Shown: positions 43,032-53,520, counted from the stretch's first letter. The stretch is 64,000 nt of DNA from Oegoconia quadripuncta (GCA_949316235.1 OX438748.1:6575001-6639000); one strand, 5' to 3'. Notes: a model not told the origin generated them from the sequence alone. Program-made: numbers and translations.

Positions 43032-45974
43032 ATGGTTGATGAAATAAACCTAAATGATAGTTTTTTCTCATGCTCTTCGTCGGATAGCTTTGTTAGCGGT
43101 GATATTGATAATTCAGCGCCGCTAACTTTGCAAGAAAATTTGTCGTTGACGTATTCCAAGCTTCGGAACAACTTTAATGTTGTGCATATTAACGCTCAAA
43201 GCATACCTTGTCATTACACCGACCTTCTGGCATCATTTAACGATTCTGATGTCGATGCTATTCTCGTTTCTGAGACTTTCCTGAAACCTTCTCTCCCTTC
43301 TACTCAATACTCGCTTCACGGTTATAAAATCATTCGCAACGACCGGACTGATAAGGGTGGTGGTGGAGTTGCAATTTACTTAAGGGCGGATATTGACTAC
43401 ACTGTAATTCACGCGTCTCCCAGTGTGTATTCAAAATCTGCTGAACACCTGTTTGTTGAAGTTACTCTCCATCATTCTAAAGTCCTTCTAGCCGTGTACT
43501 ACAGCCCCTCGCTTCGCATCGATTATTTTTCTTCGTTCGAGTTGCTGCTCAATAAATTTTGTCCTTCATATGATCACGTCCTCATTCTAGGCGATTTCAA
43601 TACCTGTCTTTTAAAAAATGACTCCCGTGCTCAAAAACTCACTTCTCTCACTTCCTCTTTTAATTTACATATTCTTCCTTTGTCTGCTACACATTACGCT
43701 CCGAATTCCACTCCTTCTCTCCTAGATCTAATGATTGTTTCCTGTCCAGATTCTGTGTGCACTCATGGTCAACTTTCCTCTTGTTTCTCATATCATGATC
43801 TTATTTTCCTATCCTATAAGGTACGACCTCCTAAGCGCAAATCGAAATTCCTCTTTCTGCGGAGTTTCAAGGGCATAGATTTGGAAAAGTTAAGTAATGA
43901 CGCTGCTAATTTAGATTGGGGTCCTCTGCTCAGCTCAACCAACGTGGATGACATGGTCGAATACCTCAACTCGATCCTAAGCAATTTATATGATCGCCAT
44001 GCTCCCGTGAAGCGTGTCAGAGTCAAACACACTCCCGCTCCTTGGCTCACTGAGGATATAAAATCGCTCATGGCTAAGCGTGACTGTGCTAAGAGGCGTT
44101 ATAAAAATTCACCAAGCGATAACAATTTGAATGGTTATAAAGTTCTACGCAATCGATGCAATCGTCTGTGTAGGGATTCTAAGAGGCGTCACATTCACGA
44201 ATCTATTGAAAATGTCCCCCCTTCTCAAGTTTGGAGATTTCTTAGAACTATTGGCATTGGCAAATCTTCTCCTTCCAATAGTAACTGCATAGACGCTGAT
44301 GCCATTAATAAACATTTCGCTCAACCTCCGGTTTTGTTAGACAATAATATTAAACACAATACTCTATTAGAACTATCAGAAAATTCCATTCCACCATGTA
44401 CACCTTTTATTTTCAAGCCTGTTTCTGAGAGCGAGGTCAAGAAGTGTATTCTCTCCATCACTTCCGCTGCAGTTGGGTATGATAATTTGTGTTCGCGTAT
44501 GATTGCTTTAATTTTGCCTGAACTATTGCCGGCTCTGACGTATTTATTCAATTTCTCTCTATCTGATGGCTGCTTCCCTACCATTTGGAAGAAGGCCCAT
44601 GTTATTCCATTGCCTAAAATTCCTAACCCTAGTTCGTTCTCAAATTTCCGCCCTATCTCCATTCTACCTTTCCTCTCCAAAGCCCTCGAACAGATCGTAC
44701 ATAAGCAGCTGTCTGATTTTTTGTACACCAACAACCTATTAAATTCTTGTCAGTCTGGGTTTCGTCCTGGCCATAGCACGGCTACTGCCTTGTTGAAAGT
44801 GACTGATGATATTCGGTTTGGAATGGAAAATAAATTACTAACAATTTTAATTCTTCTCGATTTTAGTAGCGCATTTAATTCTGTGGATTTTGATGTAATG
44901 CTGGGTATTCTTCGGTCACTCAATATTTCAGAGCCGTCTATCGCTTGGTTCGACTCTTATCTCCGGGGCCGCTCGCAATGTGTCCGCTTGGAGGAGGCCT
45001 CCTCCGACTGGTGCCACCTCGTTGCGGGCGTTCCTCAGGGTGGCGTCCTATCTCCTTTACTATTCTCTATCTTTATTAATACTATCTGCAATGTTATTTC
45101 TTCTAGGTTTCATTTCTACGCAGACGATTTGCAGATATATCGTCACTTTGGTGTTGCCAATGTTGATGACGCCATTAAAGCAATTAACGAAGACCTAACG
45201 CGTATCAGTTGTTGGGCTAGGTCCTTTGGTTTACTGGTGAATCCCAGTAAATCACAAGCAATGATCATCGGCAGTAGATACATGTACAATTTACTCCATC
45301 AGTCCACCATTCCATCTGTCATACTTGATGGTGTTAATATTAAATTAACTAGCACTGCCAGGAATCTTGGTGTGATCCTTGATAGCAACCTGTCTTGGGT
45401 GGCTCATTGCAATATGGTAAGTAAAAGGGTTCATTTCTCCTTTCATTCTCTCAAACGTCTGCAAAATTTATTGCCCTTGAAAACCAAAATTACTTTGGCC
45501 CAAACTTTACTGCTGCCCATTATTGATTATGCTGATGTATGCATGTTGGACGCTACTGAGGAACTGTTAAACAAACTAGACAGACTTCAAAATCTTTGTA
45601 TACGTTTTATCTTCGGTTTGCGTAAATTCGATCACGTGTCTCAGTTCCGGTCCCAACTCAAATGGCTACCAATTCGACTCCGCAGAAATAGTCATATTCT
45701 CTGTCTCTTGTATAAAATTCTCTTTAATCCTACTTCTCCAAATTACTTGCGTGAGCGATTTAATTTTATGCGTTCCCCTTCTAAACCCTCTCGATCTCAC
45801 ATGGCATCCCTTCTGCGCTTTCCTTCTACTCCGACTTCAGACTTCTACAACTATTCTTTCTCCATACATGCAGTTAGACTTTGGAATTCACTTCCCACCG
45901 ACGTACGTGATAGTCAGTCGTTACCGGTCTTCAAATCGCGACTGAAGGAGCATTACCTTAAACTGTCTCAATAG
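43032..45974 (+). CDS. LINE ORF2: endonuclease and reverse transcriptase
   Basis: 980-residue replication protein. N-terminal apurinic-type endonuclease: NAQS (54-57), E81 in SETFL, RNDR..GGGGV (102-113), GDFN (187-190), D232 and H255 in YHDLI, so the metal and catalytic residues are all present. Reverse transcriptase about 500-760: VIPLPKI and NFRPISILP (524-546), SGFRPGHST (575-583), catalytic D610 in ILLDFSSAF, VAGVPQGGVLSPLLF (664-678), FYADD with D698/D699. C-terminal region keeps the WNSLP (951-955) and FKSRLKEHY (967-975) signature. No RNase H domain is seen. It should nick target DNA and prime cDNA synthesis from the element's 3' end. Intact throughout. Reverse-strand frames inside it (43814-44071, 44321-44734) are shadows. 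Confidence 0.93.
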   Translation: MVDEINLNDSFFSCSSSDSFVSGDIDNSAPLTLQENLSLTYSKLRNNFNVVHINAQSIPCHYTDLLASFNDSDVDAILVSETFLKPSLPSTQYSLHGYKIIRNDRTDKGGGGVAIYLRADIDYTVIHASPSVYSKSAEHLFVEVTLHHSKVLLAVYYSPSLRIDYFSSFELLLNKFCPSYDHVLILGDFNTCLLKNDSRAQKLTSLTSSFNLHILPLSATHYAPNSTPSLLDLMIVSCPDSVCTHGQLSSCFSYHDLIFLSYKVRPPKRKSKFLFLRSFKGIDLEKLSNDAANLDWGPLLSSTNVDDMVEYLNSILSNLYDRHAPVKRVRVKHTPAPWLTEDIKSLMAKRDCAKRRYKNSPSDNNLNGYKVLRNRCNRLCRDSKRRHIHESIENVPPSQVWRFLRTIGIGKSSPSNSNCIDADAINKHFAQPPVLLDNNIKHNTLLELSENSIPPCTPFIFKPVSESEVKKCILSITSAAVGYDNLCSRMIALILPELLPALTYLFNFSLSDGCFPTIWKKAHVIPLPKIPNPSSFSNFRPISILPFLSKALEQIVHKQLSDFLYTNNLLNSCQSGFRPGHSTATALLKVTDDIRFGMENKLLTILILLDFSSAFNSVDFDVMLGILRSLNISEPSIAWFDSYLRGRSQCVRLEEASSDWCHLVAGVPQGGVLSPLLFSIFINTICNVISSRFHFYADDLQIYRHFGVANVDDAIKAINEDLTRISCWARSFGLLVNPSKSQAMIIGSRYMYNLLHQSTIPSVILDGVNIKLTSTARNLGVILDSNLSWVAHCNMVSKRVHFSFHSLKRLQNLLPLKTKITLAQTLLLPIIDYADVCMLDATEELLNKLDRLQNLCIRFIFGLRKFDHVSQFRSQLKWLPIRLRRNSHILCLLYKILFNPTSPNYLRERFNFMRSPSKPSRSHMASLLRFPSTPTSDFYNYSFSIHAVRLWNSLPTDVRDSQSLPVFKSRLKEHYLKLSQ

Positions 45975-46280
45975 ATTATTTTTATTATTTGTGTACATTT
46001 GTTTAAGTAGAATATGTCATTTTTATTTATAGGTTTGGTATTTATTTTTATCATATTAGATTATATATTTAATTATATTTATTATTTTATTATTATATTA
46101 TTATTATATTATATATATTATAACAACACCTTAATTTAAGTATGTATGTCATCGACATGATTGTTATTTTCTCTATATGTATAGTAAGTTTGTTTATAAC
46201 TACTGTTTTGTAAGTGTACTCGCTGTCTACTTTTACGTTACCTCATCTATTTGTCTCCTTACTGAGGTTTGCTGGAAGAG

Positions 46281-46295
46281 ATCTCTTATAGAGAT
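46281..46295 (+). other. 3' UTR stem-loop of the LINE
   Basis: ATCTCT-TAT-AGAGAT followed by AAGCTCGCC. Equivalent stems with different bases occur in LINE tails at 33066-33082 and 57948-57962, in each case just before a GCTCGCC/GTGCACC-TTTGTA motif. Probably the recognition element for the reverse transcriptase. Confidence 0.55.
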
Positions 46296-46472
46296 AAGCT
46301 CGCCTTTTGTATATTTTAATATTCTCCTGTTTTTTTGTTTTTGTTTGACGTGTATGCTTATATACAATAAAGTGTTAAATAAATAAATAAATAAGAAACT
46401 CCGCAACAACACATCTTTTCAATTAGTTTCCATCTTTACAATAATATTACATTTTATATTACATATTACATT

Positions 46473-46601
46473 GTCCCTAATCATTGCACCTTGTGAAGCG
46501 ATGTAGTTTTAAAAAATAACATGATGACTTTCAAAAAGTCATAGAAAAAAAATAGTTTTTTATTCAATGTATGAGTTCAATAGAATAAAAAAAATTTTTG
46601 T
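46473..46601 (+). mobile_element. LINE tail, right arm of inverted pair
   Basis: CACCTTGTGAAGCGATGTAG, TAACATGATGACTTTCAAAA, then TTCAATAGAATAAAAAAAAT. Inverted partner of 41283-41396. Confidence 0.6.
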
Positions 46602-46729
46602 TGACTTTACTTTTTACGTTTTAAGTCTAACGACCATTAAGAATTATGTGTACGTAGCCACCCATTGATGTGTATTTAGGTTTATTTTCCAACCATTACC
46701 TAACGCATTAAAACTTGTAGCTAGGGCTT

Positions 46730-46970
46730 AGTTAATGTATGAAAGATCCTGTTAGCCAGGATAAACAGCGGTACAGCTGAAACGTTGCCTACTGAAAAAA
46801 GAAAAGAAAGACTTTACTTTACCTTGGGCCCCAAAATTTATTTAAGAAAGAAGAACTGGGGTTTAAAGAAAAAAAAATATTTCCTCCTCACTCTCTATAC
46901 AAATATGAGTGTAGCCAGACGAATGCAAAACAGCCTCGTTCGAGGTTAAAATTTTATGAAAATGTGTGGT
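46730..46970 (-). mobile_element. R1-like LINE 3' UTR fragment
   Basis: GTTAGCCAGGATAAACAGCG, TACCTTGGGCCCCAAAATT and AATATGAGTGTAGCCAGACG match 51475-51720, where the same sequence follows an R1-like coding end. Coding part missing here. Confidence 0.55.
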
Positions 46971-47112
46971 ATAAAAGCATTAAAAATCTAATGAGAAGGT
47001 AACTCCGTCTGTCAGTTTATTACCTTTCCAGGACTAAAGCTCTAAACCGATCGTATTGAAATTTGGCAGAGAGGTAGCCTGGAAACTGGAGAAGAGCATA
47101 GATTACTTTTAA

Positions 47113-47290
47113 TCCGCCGCGGATCAGCAATGTTAATAGCATTGTTGTGTTCCGGTTATCCGAGATAAGATAGCCAGTCCCCCAAATGTGTTGGGGGTTC
47201 CGGGTCAATACGCTTCCATCTTCGACCTCATCTTCAGTTAACATCAGGTGTGATTGAGGTCAAGCACCAACCGGTTATGCATAAAAAGAA
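47113..47290 (+). mobile_element. SINE S1, 5'-truncated
   Basis: CAGCAATGTTAATAGCATTG to GGTTATGCATAAAAAGAAA, with little divergence. tRNA head missing. Confidence 0.8.
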
Positions 47291-47845
47291 ATCCTAAATA
47301 CATCTGCGATAGAGTTAATTCCTCGCGGGTAGAAGGCTAGCTTATCTGTTATTTACGGAATAATCGCCTGGCAACACTTAACGAATTACACCCTACATAT
47401 GCAAATTAAACGCAATTTCTTGGTGTGTCTGTAGAACATTTTTCAAGTGATTACCTACTTAAAAAAATCCAATCAAACGGAGTAATTTGATTAATTTCAA
47501 ATCACTCAACGTCATTGAACAATTTACTGTTATCTAGTCTAAAATATGATTAGTCAGTTAACTAGTGTTTTTACTCGACAAAAAATCTTATGACAAATTA
47601 TGAAGTAGGTAAGTTTTTTTATGATGGACTGGATATGTGTTTGAGTACAAAAAGACGATGAGGTCGATGATTAAATATGTGACTTCAGTTAATGATTATA
47701 CCTTGAATTTGAAGTTCTTACGATTACAGGATCTATAGGGAAGACTGTCGCCAGAATTCCTTGCCATTTTGCTTTATGTAGTCAAAAGCCGAAAAAGTCA
47801 AGTCAAAAAATACTTTTGGTTTGCAAGGGTACACCTTTTTTTCTT
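47291..47845. other. Non-coding; Helitron 3'-end-like string
   Basis: ATTCCTCGCGGGTAGAAGGCTAG at 47317-47339 resembles a degraded Helitron 3' end. Nothing else recognised. Confidence 0.3.
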
Positions 47846-48121
47846 TATTTTTATGCACTACGGATTGGTACTGACCTCGATCACACCTGATGTTAAGTGT
47901 AGATGAGGTCGAAGGTAGAAGCGTACTGACCCGGAAACCCCAACATATTTTGGGGAACTGGCTATCTTATCTCTGACAACCGGAACACAACAATGTTATT
48001 AACATTGCTGCTTGGCGGCAGATTTAGATAACATGGTGGTAGCTAGCCAGGCGGATATTTAAAATGTCACCAACCAAACCGAGTACTTACCTAAACATGT
48101 ACCCCGCTGGGGATCGAACCC
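47846..48121 (-). mobile_element. SINE family S1
   Basis: All modules from TTATGCACTACGGATTGG to GCTGGGGATCGAACCC are present. The outermost tRNA-like head (box A) is cut off at 48121. Confidence 0.85.
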
Positions 48122-48257
48122 ACTTATAATAATCATTTACATAACGTGTTATATATTAGTTCTATTATTATGAATCACAACGATTAAGATAATGCTTTTA
48201 AGTTGACGTAATACGAGTAATAAACCTAATACGATGAAACGCTTCGAGAAAAGGCAA

Positions 48258-48392
48258 GTAGAGAGGCGGCACTACTGTGCACACGTACAGAGGCGGCACT
48301 ACTGTGCACACGTACAGAGGCGGCACTACTGTTCACACGTACAGAGGCGGCACTACTGTGCACACGTACAGAGGCGGCACTACTGTGCACAC
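48258..48392 (+). repeat. 27-bp minisatellite, five units
   Basis: Five consecutive units GTACAGAGGCGGCACTACTG+TGCACAC. Unit 1 has GTAGAG and unit 3 has TTCACAC as the only clear variants. A length divisible by three leaves two frames open across it (48234-48464, 48277-48513); neither has other coding support. Confidence 0.93.
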
Positions 48393-48631
48393 GGATTTAA
48401 AAATTGTTGCTCTCATTTACTCATACTTTCCGGAAAAAAACCTAGAACTTCTTATATTATTTAAACGTCGTGTCTTGAAACATGTTAAAGCATACATAAA
48501 GGTTCGTGCGTGATTATTTATATTTATATAATCACAATTTATACATAATAGGTATCTCTATGAGGAAAATTTAACAGTCTGTCAGTCAGTAACTATTCAA
48601 TAAAATTATATCATCATCTGCCCGTAAAGAT

Positions 48632-48918
48632 TCCACTGCAGGTATATGTGCCTTCCCTCGTATAATGAGGGAGTATGGACCATAGTCCACCACGCTGGCC
48701 CAATGCGGGTTGGGGACTTAACATGCCCTTGAATTTTTATTTCTCAGGCATGCATGTTTCCTCACAATGTTTTCCTTCACCGTTTAATAGCAGTCAGATA
48801 AATGCACATAAGTAATTAAATTGAATTTAAAAAGTCATTGGTACATGGCCTGCGTGGGAATCTAACCCGGACCTCCCAAATTGGGGGACCGCGTCTTAAC
48901 CGCTGGCCACCGACGCTG
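48632..48918 (-). mobile_element. SINE family S3
   Basis: Reverse copy of 40143-40452: CCTTCCCTCGTATAATGAGG, GGCCCAATGCGGGTTGGGG, TCAGGCATGCATGTTTCCTC, ACCTCCCAAATTGGGGG. Box B is mutated (AATCTAACCC on plus). Confidence 0.85.
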
Positions 48919-50524
48919 AATATTAATATATTACACTTGTAAATATGTTAAACAGTGCTTACGTAAAAGAACTTATATATATAATATTAGATGATTAATA
49001 ATGCAAGGATGGACAAACATTCAAGAGACATGTAGCCTTCGTGTAATAAATGGTTTTAGGTACACCCAATGGCGCTTGTAGAGCACTAGCTCAATTATTT
49101 ATAATATAATGAGCAACACGTTGTTATTAGATGCCATTTCTTATAGACGTGTTGCGAATGGACGAGGTAATTTAGTTTTTTTGTAAACTGACCCTCGTAT
49201 GTTCTATAGCAATGTACGGAACTTTTATTATACATTATTAAATTCTACTAATAACATCAACTTGCTTGGACACTAAAGTGTAAGCGATTTTTTACAAATT
49301 AAATATCATTTTACGCTCACACATATTGTCTATATTGTTTGTGCCCAAATATCAATATAAAATGTATTAGTCCAGATCAAAATTATTGTGAATAACAATT
49401 TTGATTCTTTTTTTTAATAATAATAATATAAAAAAGGCCGAAACTTTCAGCGAAAAGTACTGCTGCAGCATCCAAATTATTGGCGCTTCTGTACTTTTTT
49501 TTTATATAAACAAAATTGATATTTGGGATATACTTTGGGCCTTCACAATCACGTATTTAATGGATCGGGACTAAAAAATTACTATGAGTGAGAAAAAATC
49601 ACTTTTTGCCCGGTGCAACAAACTATTATTTACCTCGAACATACAAGAGAATTTGTGGAATGAAGACCTTTTTGTGTCTAAACTTAAAAATACCGGCATT
49701 TTGTAATTAACGGCAACACACAGTGGCTCGTGAGTAGAAAGTGTACGAAACAGTGCACATTAGTTTAATTAAAAACATTTGCTACACGACTATGACCCTT
49801 GTTGGTACGGTGTTATGATATCTAGAGGATTATATCGTCGATGGCCACTGACACGTCTTCGAAATTTCGGCAGCTGACTTATTTGTATAGTCGGCAAAAA
49901 GTTTTTCTGACATTTCGAACTCGTAATTTCACCTACAACATAATTACTAAATATATTGTAAAGTTACATATGATCTAATTGACCTGTAAAAAATTGGCAA
50001 AACCGATTTTAGTAAAGTACCACTATTTCCATGCATCATCAAATCTTAACCAAATATAGGACCACCCGGGTAATAAACCCTAACCAAACAAAAAAAAAAC
50101 AAACATCACAATCGTTTAACAATTGACTATAATATAAGCGAACATACATAAAAAAAAACATACATACGAACACAATAACTCGGGAATCGGTTAAAAAAGA
50201 TATAGGTACAGATGTCACATCAATGCACTGTTCGAGGTATCTTGCCCGTAGCGTACTATATATTGAAATAGTAGTTGTAGTAATGTCAAGTCATGTAGAT
50301 ATTTGCTCTTTCCACTTGGTTACTTTAGCAGAGATATTGCTCATGGAATTTTCATACGAATCTTTTCGTGATAACACATTGAAGAATCGTCGGTTTACAA
50401 GGCGGTAACTTGATCACACTGTCACGTGGCCATTATTCTGATATATCCACCACTGAGCCTGCGTGGTGAATTATGGCACATACATTCATTATTAAAACTT
50501 TCTGAACAATTTAGTAAATGCATC
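48919..50524. other. Non-coding, nothing recognised
   Basis: AT-rich without shared repeats or credible open frames. Confidence 0.35.
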
Positions 50525-50656
50525 TTAAATTATTATGCTGACGGTACCAGTAGTAGAAGCTCGTTCCAAACGTAATATTTCACTATCAAATTCACACGAT
50601 CGCATCTGAGCATCTGTCACGATCTTCAATCTACGCAACTCGTTCAGATAGAGCCA
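50525..50656 (-). CDS. Possible terminal coding exon, unknown protein
   Basis: Minus frame of 43 codons ending in TAA (50525-50527): WLYLNELRRLKIVTDAQMRS, then CEFDSEILRLERASTTGTVS and III. Directly upstream on minus is CATTTTAG, a usable splice acceptor. Bases 50575-50650 recur inverted at 53019-53094 with three differences, all silent in this frame. The peptide is charged and helical (leucine-rich start) and I do not recognise it. It could be the last exon of a host gene or part of a transposon ORF; upstream exons were not found. Partial. Confidence 0.4.
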   Translation of the reverse strand, partial: WLYLNELRRLKIVTDAQMRSCEFDSEILRLERASTTGTVSIII

Positions 50657-51474
50657 CTAAAATGGCGTGAATATCTGATTAATGATACAGAGATAAGACA
50701 TTTCTACGGCCTGACAATTATATAGCTGACCCCAATAAGTACCCTCTTAGCAGTGGCGTGCACGGCGTTTTGTCATAGGGTAGGCATTTGAGTATTTTGC
50801 TCGCCAGTTTGTCGTTTCGCGGGACTTATTTGAAATTTCCGGATAAAATACTCCATATTATTAATCTGGACATGGTGTACCATACATCATCCAAACCGTT
50901 AGTGCGCAATTAAATAAGAAACACTTTCACAAACTTTCACATTTATAATATTAGAGGGATAATTGAAAATTGCAGTCACAAAAAGCGCTGACACCATGCT
51001 ACAAACATATCTCACATAAACCTATGAGAATAGTTGGCACAGAATGATGGCATCTCCGAAGCCACCAATACCCGAACCATCGACACCAAGTATAGTAATA
51101 GCGCAGTGGAAACCGCTCACTCGCTGGCCCCACCCGACCCAGCGTCGCATCTAACACGCCTCACTTGTTTTAATGTACTCATTATTTTTTATACTTAATT
51201 TTTACGTACACTTTTCTTGGCAACTAACTGTACTTTCGTTTTGGAGATTGATTATTAAAAATTTTGTTCATAGCTAATTATATGGTGGAGTTAATTGAGT
51301 AATTTATGGAAGAGTGTTAGGTAGAATGGGCGGAGTGTATGCAGTGTTTGAATGATGATGGACCACCTGAATTTCGATTTCCCAATAAACTGTCGGTGAG
51401 CTCGAACAGTACGGTATTCGTGGTTTTCTGTTGCAACAAATTCTTTCAATCAATGTAGTGGATATTACCCGCCT

Positions 51475-52060
51475 CCACACTCCTCCCACTGCAACTCCTG
51501 TAAGCCAGGATCAACAGTGGTACTCTGCACGGCGTCTACTGAAGGTAGACGGTGCCCTACGTGTCTCTATTGCTACCTTGGGCCCCAGACTAATTAAAGA
51601 AGAGTTAAAGGTGTGAAGTAGGAAAGAAGTTTCCCCTCCCCCTCGGCAAATGGGAGTGTAGCTAAATGAATTCAAAATCAGCACTAAAGCTTAACCTATG
51701 GGGAAGGGGATCAAGTTATGCTTGACACCCTGTTTTGATATACCACGGACGGCGCCACAACGCAGTGAGTGTTAATGTTTAGGAAGCAAAAGGCTACCGT
51801 GAATCATAATGCCAATAGTAAAGGCTTGGAAATTATGTCGGGTCGCCACTAAATCGGTGTGGAAGGCCGGATGGTTATACGATGACACTTTATCCAGCAT
51901 GACCCTCCTTTCATTAGACCAGCGCGGGCAATCCCACAAAATATGATGAGCAGTTTGCTCTGTATATCCACATTCACATTCAGGGGAAGCCACCAACTTC
52001 ATAAGAGAAAAGCTTGCCAATTGCCAACAATGTAGTGGATAGTCTAGTCAAAGAGAAGCA
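51475..52060 (-). pseudogene. R1-like LINE C-terminus and 3' UTR
   Basis: The minus frame 51772-52020 encodes 82 residues including CECGYTEQTAHHILWDCPRW. The CxCG...ExxxHxLxxCPxW zinc-knuckle-like string is found at the C-terminus of R1/TRAS-type and related ORF2 proteins. The stop is followed by a 3' UTR (51475-51771) shared with 46730-46970. 5'-truncated, no reverse transcriptase core left. Confidence 0.65.
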
Positions 52061-52204
52061 GAAAGTAGGCATACATTAATTTTCGGATGAGCGCATTTCG
52101 GTGGTCTCCACTCGAGAACTATAATGCCCACCGGCCATCTGCCATTACAACCTACTCATGTGCAGGGCTATATCTATAACCCTTAGGCGACCTTGAGTTT
52201 TTAT

Positions 52205-52432
52205 ACAGGGTGAATTTGAAATCCCAGGATCTGGTGGCGCCACTCTTGATTACGATAAACTTTCCCCGAGGAATTCGACAAAGTAAACAAATACTGTAAC
52301 CACCTTTAGTATGGAAATCCAACAATTTTCGGCTGGTGACTCCTGATTACGATGGTCCTAGTGGAAAGTTGCTCGTAATTATGAGTGGAGTCAACAGTAA
52401 ACAGGAATTACACGAATTATATTTCACCCCGT
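52205..52432. mobile_element. Palindromic MITE family M1, copy B
   Basis: ACAGGGTGAATTTGAAAT at the left, GAATTATATTTCACCCCGT at the right, with GGCGCCACTCTTGATTACGA and TTTAGTATGGAAATCCAAC inside. Shorter than copy A (29.1 kb) owing to internal loss. Confidence 0.7.
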
Positions 52433-52619
52433 AGATTACGATTGAGAATATTAGATTATTGGTCCATAGTAACCACATCACTTTCACATCAACAGCCTAG
52501 ATAAATCCACTGTAGAACAAAACCCTCTTCTATATATCTCACTTTAGAATTTTATAGATTACCTAAGGTTGACAAATAATCCATAAGGGTATTTATGGAC
52601 CATTAGATAACATCGCACT

Positions 52620-52760
52620 CGTTGCGCAGTTACATTCACTATTCGTTTTCGATTAGCGAAGTTAAGCAATGTCTGGCGCGTCTCGTCTTTGAATGGGTGA
52701 CCCTCTAGTAGCGTTTTAGTACAAGTATTTCCGCGCTTCGGAGGGTACTCATATGTTAAA
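52620..52760 (+). repeat. 5S-rRNA-derived repeat (SINE3-like), copy B
   Basis: GATTAGCGAAGTTAAGCAAT, GTCTGGCGCG and GAATGGGTGACC (52651-52702) follow the 5S rRNA 3' half closely. CCGCGCTTCGGAGGGTAC follows, as in copy A. Confidence 0.65.
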
Positions 52761-53018
52761 TAGTCGGTCCCGGTTGTTTTCAATTGAAGGCAGTCGTTAA
52801 GCTAAGTTGGGCTAACATGGGCTGCTTAAAACTGGCTGACTGTCAGGTGTCCACTAGCCTGACACAAATCTACCAATTTGCATGGGGCTCGCGTGATGAA
52901 TGATGGCCCATACCCTCGCTCAGTGGTAGGAGGCTGTGCCCCAATAGTTTACCGACGGGGGAGTTATTGTCAGGGTCCATACAAAGAAAATTCTATTCTC
53001 ACCTCAAGTACCATATAC

Positions 53019-53094
53019 TATTTGAACGAGTTGCGTAGACTGAAGATCGTGACAGATGCTCAGATGCGATCGTGTGAATTTGATAGCGAAATAT
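53019..53094 (+). pseudogene. Truncated copy of the 50.6-kb coding-like block
   Basis: Encodes YLNELRRLKIVTDAQMRSCE then FDSEI, identical in protein to the minus-strand block at 50575-50650. It is cut at GAAATAT by the S1 SINE that follows, so the downstream LRLERAS part is lost. Upstream sequence is unrelated to the other copy except for a nearby TTGTCAGG. Confidence 0.45.
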
Positions 53095-53096
53095 AT

Positions 53097-53252
53097 GCTA
53101 TTACCATTAATAGTATTGTTGTGTTCCAGTTGTCAAAGATAGCTATTCCCCAAATAAGATGTGGTTTCCGGGTTAGTACGCTTCCACCTTCGGTCTTATC
53201 TTCACTTATAATCGGATGTGATTGAGGTCAAAGCTAACACGTTGTGCATAAA
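53097..53252 (+). mobile_element. SINE S1, 5'-truncated
   Basis: ATTAATAGTATTGTTGTG, TTCCACCTTCGGTCTTATC and GTGATTGAGGTCAAAGC to TTGTGCATAAAAA. Interrupts the preceding coding-like block. Confidence 0.8.
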
Positions 53253-53299
53253 AATAATAATGACCTGGGGACCAGACTGCATGGTCGTCGTTCAGGCGA

Positions 53300-53520
53300 C
53301 ATAAGAGCCTGCGATGACCTCGCTCAAAGAATAAGCATTAGCATCCAACGAGAGATCCAACGAGCTGCACACTTCCACGCGGGCCGTACCAGTGCCACCT
53401 TCTAAACCATGTTAGGGGTGACATAGGGACTTTAGGTTAGTTATTCAAGTTACGTTACTCTTGTAATATTGTACTTTTAACGAATGAATAAAGGAAATCC
53501 TTGCTGATTGAATTAAGATG
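53300..53520 (+). mobile_element. Possible retroelement 3' end
   Basis: GGCGACATAAGAGCCTGCG, CCAACGAGAGATCCAACG; ends with GAATGAATAAAGGAAATCC. Looks like the tail of a transcript or retroelement; no second copy here. Confidence 0.3.

Larger units (their letters stand above)
41397..46394 (+). mobile_element. Full-length two-ORF LINE (Jockey/CR1 group)
   Basis: Contains ORF1 (41591-42376), ORF2 (43032-45974), a 3' UTR with AATAAA at 46366-46371 and an (AAAT)n tail at 46376-46394. Both frames are complete and all core catalytic motifs are present, so this could be a retrotransposition-competent copy. The 5' boundary is approximate: I set it at the junction with the flanking inverted repeat and could not find a convincing target-site duplication. 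Clade within the Jockey/CR1 group is not assigned. Confidence 0.85.

Noticed and set aside
44321..44734. 137-codon minus-strand ORF
   Set aside because: Antisense of the LINE reverse transcriptase; shadow frame.
48234..48513. Frames with RRHYCAHVQ and HTYRGGTTV repeats
   Set aside because: 27-bp minisatellite translated; no coding context on either side.
7218..52705. 5S rRNA genes
   Set aside because: Only the 3' half is recognisable, each copy is mutated, and a non-5S body follows.
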